Shown: piece after piece, positions 22,988-28,735 of the stretch
How the letters are laid out: each line of letters opens with the position of its first letter
Position numbering within the stretch: the first letter of the stretch is position 1
Virus record (IMG/VR): IMGVR_UViG_3300048625_000523
Span: 1 to 56,098 of that record
DNA length: 56,098 nt
From: a virus
Direction: 5' to 3' (one strand)
Notes under the pieces: generated by a model
Database searches by the model: none
Seen by the model: the letters and a program-made list of their open reading frames with translations, nothing else
What the model was told of the DNA's origin: nothing
Position numbers and translations under genes: made by a program

Positions 22988-23070
22988 GCCTAACCACTCC
23001 GCCGAGCAGACGGGTTGAAGCTAGGCCGTTTAATTAGTCTTGTCCGCCGCTGCTCACGTCAGCGTTATGC
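22988..23070 (+). repeat. attC site E
   Basis: An 83-bp site: R'' GCCTAAC (22988-22994), CACTC spacer, L'' CGCCGAGC; right arm GCTCACG, TCAGC-type spacer, R' GTTATGC (23064-23070). L'' again has the extra base relative to L'. The middle is long and imperfectly paired. Confidence 0.8.
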
Positions 23071-23337
23071 ATCACGATCATCAAGCGCCAAAGCTGCGTC
23101 AATCGCACTCAGCGCGCCTTCATCGTAGGTGCGGCACACAATCGCGGCCCGCGCCTCTTTCAGAGCTGACAAAAGTTGCTCGCACTTCCCTGTGCCTGTT
23201 TCGTGGTCGGCTTCAAGTTCAAGCGTTTTCACTCTCAAGCGTTCAATTTCCTTCGCCGCAGCCAGATATAGCGACGTGTTTTCATAAAGGTGATTTCTCT
23301 CTGCCACATCGCGCAGATGTTCGACTACATCGTACAT
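23065..23337 (-). CDS. Cassette-borne coiled-coil protein
   Basis: A 90-residue protein starting MYDVVEHLRDVAERN with a long heptad helix (KEIERLRVKTLELEADHE, residues about 29-60). This form is common among phage accessory proteins. The stop codon is formed inside the R' box GTTATGC of site E. Function unknown. Confidence 0.65.
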   Translation of the reverse strand: MYDVVEHLRDVAERNHLYENTSLYLAAAKEIERLRVKTLELEADHETGTGKCEQLLSALKEARAAIVCRTYDEGALSAIDAALALDDRDA

Positions 23338-23356
23338 TTCAGTCTCCCTAAGTGAC

Positions 23357-23427
23357 CCCTAACACTACATTCGAGAGGGATTCGCTCAAGCTACGCTTTT
23401 CGCTACCCCTCAATTACGACGTCAACC
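23357..23427 (+). repeat. attC site F (degenerate R')
   Basis: R'' CCCTAAC (23357-23363), ACTAC spacer, L'' ATTCGAGA; right arm CCTCAAT, TACGAC spacer, then GTCAACC (23421-23427) in place of a canonical R'. L'' ATTCGAG versus complement ATTGAG shows the extra base. The perfect partner of its R'' box, GTTAGGG, occurs at 24133. Confidence 0.6.
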
Positions 23428-23562
23428 AACACGAACATGCCGGCAGCCCGCGATATCGCAATCGCGACAAACGATCACAGCTCCGCTGTCCGGGCTTCTG
23501 ACTTTGCACTATAACTCCGCACAGCAAGTCCAGTTGCTGTTGTTTTGTCGGGTACATGAGGC

Positions 23563-23856
23563 TTACAGCATTTCGTCCAAACGCGCACGGTCTGCCTTGG
23601 ACAACTTCTTTTCTTTAGTTGCAAGATGCTGGCCCACGTACCGTTCCCCTCCCTTGATAAGCAAAGCTGTTTCATCCGGGGAAAGAAAGGTAATAACGTC
23701 GGGGTTACGTCTCAATGTGTCATGAATAAGCCCCATAATGTTCTTATATGCAGGCACGTCAGAGGCCAAGGCTGTTTCTAATTCTGCAAAATGCATCTGC
23801 AAACGGGTTGCATCTTCGGCTGAAAGCGTCGCTTCCGGTATGTCCAACATTGGCAT
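23563..23856 (-). CDS. Hypothetical protein
   Basis: A 97-residue helical protein starting MPMLDIPEATLSAEDATRL, with a Lys/Arg-rich C-terminus. AGGAGAACACC precedes ATG 23856. It lies in a two-gene block between attC site F and the GTTAGGG box at 24133. Nothing recognisable lies in the 135 bp between it and site F. Confidence 0.6.
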   Translation of the reverse strand: MPMLDIPEATLSAEDATRLQMHFAELETALASDVPAYKNIMGLIHDTLRRNPDVITFLSPDETALLIKGGERYVGQHLATKEKKLSKADRARLDEML

Positions 23857-23912
23857 ATAAGGTGTTCTCCTAGTTTGTTAAAACTTAAGTAGTTTGGCAA
23901 GTACCCCTGCTA

Positions 23913-24074
23913 TCATTTAATCCTCCGCATGATGTTACGTTTAACCCACGGCTCCGGGCGTGTAGCCAGCTTCTTTGCTGCATCATCCTTGGCCTTGGCC
24001 TGTTCATTTGCCACAGCCGCGAGCATAAACACAGCCAAAGATGCAGCGAAAAAGTATCCAAATATCTTAGCCAC
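23913..24074 (-). CDS. Small single-pass membrane protein
   Basis: A 53-residue protein from GTG 24074, chosen because TTGGAGGTATCTAACT precedes it at good spacing; a TTG at 24104 would add ten residues. Residues 2-21 (AKIFGYFFAASLAVFMLAAV) form a transmembrane helix; the rest is basic and ends RRIK. Function unknown. Confidence 0.55.
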   Translation of the reverse strand: MAKIFGYFFAASLAVFMLAAVANEQAKAKDDAAKKLATRPEPWVKRNIMRRIK

Positions 24075-24094
24075 AGTTAGATACCTCCAAGATG

Positions 24095-24139
24095 GATAAA
24101 CCAATACGGCCTCATTTTGAGGCCGACTTCACGTTAGGG
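24095..24139 (+). repeat. Possible short attC-like site with R' GTTAGGG
   Basis: A GGCCTC-ATTTT-GAGGCC hairpin is followed by R' GTTAGGG (24133-24139). The left box GATAAAC (24095-24101) is a poor R''. The R' is the exact complement of the R'' CCCTAAC of site F, 770 bp to the left. Confidence 0.35.
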
Positions 24140-24462
24140 GTCAGCGGCTCCATCGTGTAGTTGCCACGCCAAGCCATATCGCTCGGCCAGTGCGAACCGT
24201 CCTCACAATCGCAGTCCTGATCTAGTGGTGCGCTGTCGGGGCGCATGTCCTTGTCAATGCACTGCGCAGAGTGCGTGACAACGCCGCAGCAAACCTGCTC
24301 AACTTCCTCGCTCCAGCCTTCATCAAGGTATCCGGCGATGGCGTCCTCTGCTGCTGCATCGCGGTCTTCTTCTGTGCGGAAAAACATCACCCCTTCCCAC
24401 TCAGGATCGAACAACCAAAACGGGTATTCGCTGTGCGGGTGCATCTTGTAATCTTTTGCCAT
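24112..24462 (-). CDS. Cassette-borne phage accessory protein, acidic
   Basis: A 116-residue acidic protein starting MAKDYKMHPHSEYPFW. The phrases EEDRDAAAEDAIAGYLDEGW and WSEEVEQVCCGVVTHSAQ match a small protein type seen in siphovirus/podovirus accessory regions (unknown function). The C-terminal LTPNVKSASK is encoded by the attC-like right arm. Flanking boxes are GTTAGGG and CGCTAAC, one base short of perfect pairing. AAAGG precedes the start. Confidence 0.65.
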   Translation of the reverse strand: MAKDYKMHPHSEYPFWLFDPEWEGVMFFRTEEDRDAAAEDAIAGYLDEGWSEEVEQVCCGVVTHSAQCIDKDMRPDSAPLDQDCDCEDGSHWPSDMAWRGNYTMEPLTPNVKSASK

Positions 24463-24485
24463 GCTTAAACCTTTCTGGGTCGAAC

Positions 24486-24563
24486 CGCTAACAAATCAAT
24501 CAACCACGCTCCACTTCGTTCCGCTGGACTCGCTACGCTCGCCGGTTATCTCAAACGTTAGCG
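24486..24563 (+). repeat. attC site H
   Basis: A 78-bp site and the best preserved: R'' CGCTAAC (24486-24492) and R' GTTAGCG (24557-24563) are exact complements of each other. AAATC spacer, L'' AATCAACC; right arm GGTTATC then TCAAAC. The complement of L' is GATAACC, so L'' has an extra base. The stem includes CGCTGGACTCGCTACGC. Confidence 0.85.
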
Positions 24564-24570
24564 CCCATGT

Positions 24571-24804
24571 TCAAAGTGCATCTAGCGCCGCTTGTATTGC
24601 AATTCGTTCCGCTGGTATGTCTGCCACCAGCATCCATGAGCTTTCACCCTGCTCCCAATGTGTGCTGCTACATTCCACATAGGCCCGCTCTTTGGGATCA
24701 ATATAAAAACACACAGCATCTTCGTTCCCAAGAACCATATGCCCTTCCGTGCATGAAAGCTGCACAGAACCTTGCCGCAACACTGTTAGTCGAGTGTCTT
24801 TCAT
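24571..24804 (-). CDS. Hypothetical small protein next to last attC
   Basis: A 77-residue protein starting MKDTRLTVLRQGSVQLSC, a beta-rich half followed by a helical end (ERIAIQAALDAL). It ends 7 bp before the R' box of site H. No further attC lies upstream of it, so it may be the array boundary or an ordinary phage gene. Confidence 0.6.
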   Translation of the reverse strand: MKDTRLTVLRQGSVQLSCTEGHMVLGNEDAVCFYIDPKERAYVECSSTHWEQGESSWMLVADIPAERIAIQAALDAL

Positions 24805-24854
24805 TTCTTCCTCCCCTCAACCCCAAAACACCCTGTTTCCTACCAATGCACCCA

Positions 24855-25004
24855 TCAAGATTGCATCCGCTCCAACAGCCACAGCCGCACGTCGCAAGGT
24901 GCCAGGCTCACCACTTCATAGCAAATGCCGTACAGGCTCCGGAACTCCGGTCGCAACACCTCTTGCAACCTCTGCCTCACACTCTTCAAGTGCCCGCGAT
25001 TCAT
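24855..25004 (-). CDS. Small protein (49 aa)
   Basis: A 49-residue ORF starting MNRGHLKSVRQRLQEVL, basic and helical, ending RLWLLERMQS. Its start overlaps the stop of the upstream gene as ATGA, the coupling used throughout this operon, which is the main support. Function unknown. Confidence 0.55.
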   Translation of the reverse strand: MNRGHLKSVRQRLQEVLRPEFRSLYGICYEVVSLAPCDVRLWLLERMQS

Positions 25005-25294
25005 TTCTGCACCTCGCGAACCTTCAACCTGCGCTTCTGCGTCTCCGGAGCCCGCTCAGCCACAATGCGCACCCGTGTGTCAAGCAACGGCGTGGCGAGC
25101 CAGTACAAAACTCCACCCTGCTCACTCGACTCTACTGCGTGGTACTGGTGCAGCACATGCAACGCTCTGCTTACGTCTGCACGCTCTAGTCCCACAGCCT
25201 CAGCAACCTTACGCGCCGTGGCGAAGTCATCCAACTGTTCAAGGTACTCCATGCACATTGAAGTGTGTGTCGGCTGTTTCAATATCCGTGGCAT
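25001..25294 (-). CDS. Putative winged-helix DNA-binding protein
   Basis: A 97-residue protein from ATG 25294 (MPRILKQPTHTSMCMEYLEQL). The segment DFATARKVAEAVGLERADVSRALHVL, given here only as its key parts (TARKVAEAVGL then ADVSRALHVL), looks like a MarR/ArsR-type winged helix with a hydrophobic wing (GGVLYWL). The tail is very basic. It may regulate early transcription. Its start lies one base after the upstream stop (TGATATG). Confidence 0.6.
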   Translation of the reverse strand: MPRILKQPTHTSMCMEYLEQLDDFATARKVAEAVGLERADVSRALHVLHQYHAVESSEQGGVLYWLATPLLDTRVRIVAERAPETQKRRLKVREVQK

Positions 25295-25295
25295 A

Positions 25296-25568
25296 TCAAA
25301 CTCCGTAGTATTCAATCTCACGCAGCGCTGCGTTGTACGCAGCCTGCCACCAGTACTGCGCCACTGCAGCTCGCTCTGTGCTCGTGAGCGCATCGTAGTA
25401 CTTGTCCGCACCCAGAGCTTCTTCAATCCTGTGGGGCCGCCACGGGAAGTACTGCGACGTTGCACACCCCACTTCCGCGTCTGCTCGCTTCTCCGCCTCC
25501 GCGTGGAAGGTCTCCGCCTCTTCGCAAGCCCTGTGGTGCGCGTTCTCTGCCCGTTCCAGGAAGTCCAT
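25296..25568 (-). CDS. Hypothetical helical protein
   Basis: A 90-residue protein from ATG 25568 (MDFLERAENAHHRACEEAE), Ala/Glu/His-rich helices followed by YFPWRPHRIEEALGAD. The start overlaps the upstream stop as TGATG. Unknown function. Confidence 0.6.
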   Translation of the reverse strand: MDFLERAENAHHRACEEAETFHAEAEKRADAEVGCATSQYFPWRPHRIEEALGADKYYDALTSTERAAVAQYWWQAAYNAALREIEYYGV

Positions 25569-25921
25569 CACACACCCCCTTTCCGCGCCGCAGCAATCCG
25601 CTGCTCTAGGCTCTTCAACTCCTCCTCGAAGGTGTGGTCGATGCACTGTTCGTCCAACTCATTCACAGCCCGAAACGCCACATCCACCGCTGCATCCGCA
25701 ATCTGCTGCAGCTCCTCAGCAACCCCTCTTGCAGCAGCAATGCGCACTTCTAACTCCGGGGGCAGCCCTACTTGCCTGCTGCGCTCAGCGTCGCGGTACG
25801 CAAGGGCTTCCGCCTTCGTAAAAAACACGCGTGCATCCGTGGAAAACTCACTGCGGTACGGCAGGTGTGTCTCAATGTAGCCGTCAGCCGACGACACATA
25901 GATAGTGCGATATTCAACCAT
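25568..25921 (-). CDS. Hypothetical protein
   Basis: A 117-residue protein starting MVEYRTIYVSSADGYIE, a small N-terminal beta domain followed by a long Ala/Glu helix (residues about 52-112). GAGGAGCTGAGAA precedes the start and a promoter-like element lies 30 bp upstream. First gene of a coupled run of at least four. Confidence 0.65.
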   Translation of the reverse strand: MVEYRTIYVSSADGYIETHLPYRSEFSTDARVFFTKAEALAYRDAERSRQVGLPPELEVRIAAARGVAEELQQIADAAVDVAFRAVNELDEQCIDHTFEEELKSLEQRIAAARKGGV

Positions 25922-25949
25922 TTCTCAGCTCCTCATTTTGCGAGGCCTC

Positions 25950-25965
25950 GACGGAGACCTCAGTA
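25950..25965 (-). promoter_or_regulatory. Candidate phage promoter element
   Basis: On the minus strand it reads TACTGAGGTCTCCGTC, 29-44 bp before ATG 25921. It matches TACTGATATCTCCGTC at 27049-27064 in 14 of 16 positions. Both precede the first gene of a leftward run. Confidence 0.5.
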
Positions 25966-25987
25966 ACAGTCTATGCCTCAATTCCGC

Positions 25988-26019
25988 GCTGGGCAAGCTC
26001 TTTTACAAGCCCGCCCAGC
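25988..26019. terminator. Hairpin between DUF932 gene and next unit (possible terminator)
   Basis: GCTGGGC (25988-25994) pairs with GCCCAGC (26013-26019), extended by AAGC/GC pairs inside. It lies 9 bp after the DUF932 stop on the minus strand. There is no T-run on the leftward transcript, so it may be only a partial or factor-dependent terminator. Confidence 0.3.
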
Positions 26020-26027
26020 CGTTTATT

Positions 26028-27017
26028 TCACGCAGAGAGGGCCAACTGCACGGCAGCCGCTTTGCGCCCAGCTCCAGCCCCGTACCATGCTTGGTACAAG
26101 CTGTGATCCACCGTCTTGCGCGTCCTGGCGGCAGCCAAGTCATAATCAACAGTCTCCGTCACGGCGTTCAACCACCCCCAAGCCGTGCCTGCCACTCCGG
26201 CGAGCTCCGCGCCTTTGCCCGCGCCGTCGAAGAGTGTGAGGATCTTCGTGTAAGCGGGGGACGCCTCAACCTTCCGAGCTGCGTCGGTTCCACGGCCTGC
26301 ACCGGGGGCGAGCAGTTGCAGCGTCATGTCGGCAGCTGCGAGGTCGGAAACACGCTTCTTTGCAAGGTCGCGAGCTGTGGAGATGAACTCTTTGAAGTTC
26401 CCTCGAGCCACACCCAGGGAGTCCTTCACTGCTGCCGGGTTGAACGTGGAGCGGTGCCCAATCTTCACGCCTTGCAGCTGTCCAGGTTGCATCGCCATCG
26501 ACAACGTATTGTTGCACACTACACGCACCGTCGTGAAGCGTGCATCCGTGGCGGTGGATCCGTCTGCACTGGTAGAAAGCAACAAGTACCCACCCACCAC
26601 ATCTTTGGGGGAGATAATTTTGGCCGACTCATTGATGCGAGCCAAAGCCCAGAACCGCTTGCCCTGGAACAACGTGCCTGCGGTCTCGAGTGTGAAGCCA
26701 TTATCCACCACAAGGTCGCTGAAGAACTCCAGCACCTCGGCAGGTTGCACCACTTTATACATGTCGGACACAATGCCCAATCCCTCTCCGGTGTCGGAGC
26801 GGTGCAGCACGCGCTGATTGTCGAAGGTGCGCAGGCCTTCGGGGGTGCTGTATGCCACAGCGGAAGATTGGATGCTCCAATCGAACCGTGCGGCTTGGAT
26901 CCAGGTGGGGATGTCAGCACCTTCGGGCAATTGTTGGCCCAATTGGTGCCACGGTGTGGTTCCTACGTAAGCCATTTCAGCCTTGTTGTCTGCGCGGATG
27001 GTAAGTTCGTGTGCCAT
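26028..27017 (-). CDS. DUF932 family phage/plasmid-like protein
   Basis: A 329-residue protein of the DUF932 (TIGR03299-type) family, recognised from MAYVGTTPWHQLGQQLPEG near the start, GEGLGIVSDMYKVVQPAEVLEFF, and RVVCNNTLSMAM in the middle, with a helical C-terminus. The family is widespread in phages and plasmids and its biochemical role is unknown; it is often the first and highly expressed gene of an early operon, as here. GAGGAGCTGAGAACC precedes ATG 27017. Confidence 0.88.
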   Translation of the reverse strand: MAHELTIRADNKAEMAYVGTTPWHQLGQQLPEGADIPTWIQAARFDWSIQSSAVAYSTPEGLRTFDNQRVLHRSDTGEGLGIVSDMYKVVQPAEVLEFFSDLVVDNGFTLETAGTLFQGKRFWALARINESAKIISPKDVVGGYLLLSTSADGSTATDARFTTVRVVCNNTLSMAMQPGQLQGVKIGHRSTFNPAAVKDSLGVARGNFKEFISTARDLAKKRVSDLAAADMTLQLLAPGAGRGTDAARKVEASPAYTKILTLFDGAGKGAELAGVAGTAWGWLNAVTETVDYDLAAARTRKTVDHSLYQAWYGAGAGRKAAAVQLALSA

Positions 27018-27048
27018 GGTTCTCAGCTCCTCTGTTTGTACTACGATT

Positions 27049-27064
27049 GACGGAGATATCAGTA
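27049..27064 (-). promoter_or_regulatory. Candidate phage promoter element upstream of DUF932 gene
   Basis: Minus strand TACTGATATCTCCGTC, 32-47 bp before ATG 27017. It belongs to the same motif set as 25950-25965 and 9316-9330 and lies immediately downstream of the conserved 20-bp element at 27069-27088. Confidence 0.5.
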
Positions 27065-27068
27065 TGGA

Positions 27069-27088
27069 CTCAAGTTACTGACTTGGGC
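27069..27088 (-). promoter_or_regulatory. Leftward copy of 20-bp divergent element
   Basis: Minus strand GCCCAAGTCAGTAACTTGAG. It differs at one position from the rightward copy at 27907-27926. Each copy lies upstream of the first gene of its arm and points toward it, so I read them as binding sites of a common promoter or regulator. Confidence 0.55.
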
Positions 27089-27138
27089 AAAGTATTTTGA
27101 GAATATTTGTACGCTTGCCAGGCAGCCTTGAGATTCTC

Positions 27139-27440
27139 TAGACAAATAGATCTTTTGACGTTCAAAGTGGTTGCGCATCTCAGGGTCTCGGGGGCTGCGG
27201 ATGGGGTGTGGACATATCTGGGGTGGTATAAAAAGCAAGGCAAGCTTGAAAACACGGGAAAACCCTGATGAAAGTGGTGATATCCGTTTGGAATTAGAGT
27301 TTGGGGGTGAAAGTCAGTAAATCGACACGTTTTTAGCTGTTTTTATCAGTAAAACGCATGACGACAAAATAGACAAATAAGTTGGCGAAAACCTGCAATA
27401 TCCGAAACGCATACAAGGTTCGAAGACAATTTATTTGTCT
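27139..27440. repeat. Repeated AGACAAATA word, three copies
   Basis: TAGACAAATA occurs at 27139-27148 and 27370-27379, and AGACAAATAA in inverted orientation at 27431-27440 (as TTATTTGTCT). The last two make a perfect 10-bp inverted repeat 50 bp apart. Such repeats in a long non-coding region could be operator or origin-binding sites. Confidence 0.5.
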
Positions 27441-27906
27441 GTCAAAACAAGGTAGAATGAATATCTGCGCGGGTTTGCGGCTGGTTCGCGGTTAGTTCTA
27501 CCGAGGTTGCAAAAGGCGAACTAGCGGAGACGCTGTGGAGGCGCGGGTTGCTACGGTTTTTTAGATTAAAAAAAGCTTGGTTCGTCTTTTTTACGTCCAT
27601 TACTATATATATATATTACTATACTCTTACTGATATCTCTCTTCTCCTTCCTCTCTAATAATAAAAGAAAAAGAAGAACCACTACTTTTCTCTCTCCTCT
27701 CAGCCCCGAGACCCGCGATCCTACACGCTTTGCGACTGTTCTTCTTCTGCGCCCATTGGACGACGTCATTTACCCTCCAATCGCCCGCAGACCCTGGGTA
27801 CTCCGGTGTCTGCGATAGTTCGCCTTTCTTAAAAAAGACGAACTGCATCTAACTTATGCGAACGGCATATGCTTACGGGATATTGCGGATTCTCAACAAA
27901 TTTATT

Positions 27907-27926
27907 GCCCAAGTCAGTAAGTTGAG
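27907..27926 (+). promoter_or_regulatory. Rightward copy of 20-bp divergent element
   Basis: Plus strand GCCCAAGTCAGTAAGTTGAG, 59-78 bp before ATG 27985. It is 19/20 identical to the inverted copy at 27069-27088. Confidence 0.55.
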
Positions 27927-27984
27927 CCAGAGTTCGTCTTACCGACTTGCCGGATCGCAAGAACTTTCCAAATTGGAGAACACC

Positions 27985-28218
27985 ATGGCCTACACCACAA
28001 TCCGTACCCAAGTTCTGAAGCCTGCGAATGTCGAAGCTGCGAAGCGTGGCTTCCTGAAGACGTTGTGCGACTACGTTGCCAAGAATGGCGACGTACCGAC
28101 ATCGAAGCTGGTGAAGCGATTTGCAGGCAAGACCGACGGCAGCAAGGTTGTTTCGACTGAGCGTGTCGTGCGGTATGCGTACTACGCAGTTCAGCATGGC
28201 TTGCTGACTGCGCACTGA
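27985..28218 (+). CDS. Small winged-helix-like protein, first rightward gene
   Basis: A 77-residue basic protein starting MAYTTIRTQVLKPANVE; TTGGAGAACACC precedes ATG 27985. It resembles the C-terminal domain of the repeat-linker protein at 8643-9299: KRGFLKTL here, KRGFIKDF there, and VRYAYYAVQHGLLT versus TRYFYFCTSNGILV. It is the only gene between the divergent promoter and a strong terminator, so it is probably made in large amounts on its own transcript. A DNA-binding or nucleoid-type role is inference. Confidence 0.75.
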   Translation: MAYTTIRTQVLKPANVEAAKRGFLKTLCDYVAKNGDVPTSKLVKRFAGKTDGSKVVSTERVVRYAYYAVQHGLLTAH

Positions 28219-28248
28219 GCTCTCCTCGTCGCCAAGTGCGGCGCTTGA

Positions 28249-28283
28249 CCCAGCCCTGGGGCAGCCTGGGGCTGGGCTTTTTA
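28249..28283 (+). terminator. Rho-independent terminator
   Basis: CCCAGCCC (28249-28256) pairs with GGGCTGGG (28269-28276), followed by a CTTTTT run. It separates the first rightward gene from the terminase genes. Confidence 0.85.
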
Positions 28284-28286
28284 CAT

Positions 28287-28315
28287 TTGCCGGCAGCGCA
28301 GCGCTGCGGTATAAA
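28287..28315 (+). promoter_or_regulatory. Sigma70-like promoter before terminase genes
   Basis: TTGCCG (28287-28292) and TATAAA (28310-28315) are spaced by 17 bp, directly after the terminator. The predicted start of transcription is about 28322, which coincides with the ATG of the next gene. A 10-bp palindrome GCAGCGCTGC lies in the spacer. Confidence 0.45.
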
Positions 28316-28321
28316 CGCCGC

Positions 28322-28735
28322 ATGGCCTCCACACGCGCATCCAAACCGGCTCAACGCCTGACACCACTGGCGAGCACAGGCACGTTCATCACCGAACAAG
28401 GTGTGATCGTCGATGCTCGGGGTGTCGGCATCTCATTTCAACAGTTGCAATCGCAAGACGATACGTACTTTGCCGAAGTGCTGGGTAAGTCGGTCGAGAC
28501 ACCCGCTGAGCTGCTGAAAGCCGTGGCCCTGGACCCTCGGCAACCGTTGGCGCGAAGATTGGCGTGTGCCAAGGACGCCGCGCCGTACTTCGACAAGAAG
28601 ACGCCAGTGATGATCGAAACGCCTGCTGAAGACCCGACGAAACTTATGGACTTGTCGAAGCTGACGGACAAAGAGCTGGGGCAATTCCTGGTGCTTGCTG
28701 AGAAACTAGGGCTTTCACCTACGGAGAAGGGTTGA
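28322..28735 (+). CDS. terS: Probable terminase small subunit
   Basis: A 137-residue protein directly before the large terminase, with which it overlaps as TGATG. The N-terminal 30 residues are basic; a helical middle (AELLKAVALDPRQPLARRL) and a C-terminal helix pair (MDLSKLTDKELGQFLVLAEKL) fit small terminases, but no family signature is certain. The ATG has no ribosome site in front and the predicted transcript starts at or next to it, so translation may be leaderless. Confidence 0.55.
   Translation: MASTRASKPAQRLTPLASTGTFITEQGVIVDARGVGISFQQLQSQDDTYFAEVLGKSVETPAELLKAVALDPRQPLARRLACAKDAAPYFDKKTPVMIETPAEDPTKLMDLSKLTDKELGQFLVLAEKLGLSPTEKG

Larger units (their letters stand above)
27018..27984. 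promoter_or_regulatory. Divergent non-coding control region
   Basis: This 967-bp region separates leftward early genes from rightward late genes and holds no convincing ORF. It contains a matched 20-bp motif facing outward on both sides, repeated AGTCAGTAA and AGACAAATA words, an A/T alternating tract around 27604-27620 and a pyrimidine-rich stretch around 27625-27700. It is the best candidate for the main promoters and possibly the replication origin. The specific elements are listed separately. Confidence 0.6.

Noticed and set aside
22105-23037. 310-aa + strand ORF across the cassette array (the canonical attC sense)
   Set aside because: It runs through several attC sites, is Cys/Arg/Ser-rich and has no start site, while each cassette has a better minus-strand ORF with a ribosome site.
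20500-25000. Integron integrase or attI site near the cassette array
   Set aside because: I looked for a tyrosine-recombinase ORF on either strand in and around the array and found none; no convincing attI could be defined.
25905-27050. 381-aa + strand ORF opposite the DUF932 gene
   Set aside because: It is the antisense shadow of a recognised gene, is Cys/His/Arg-rich without any motif, and has no ribosome site.
27070-27255. 61-aa minus ORF in the control region
   Set aside because: It overlaps the conserved 20-bp element, has no ribosome site and unlikely composition.
27627-27848. Minus ORFs (67-73 aa) over the pyrimidine-rich tract
   Set aside because: They consist largely of translated low-complexity DNA (runs of Lys/Arg/Glu/Ser) and lack a start site.
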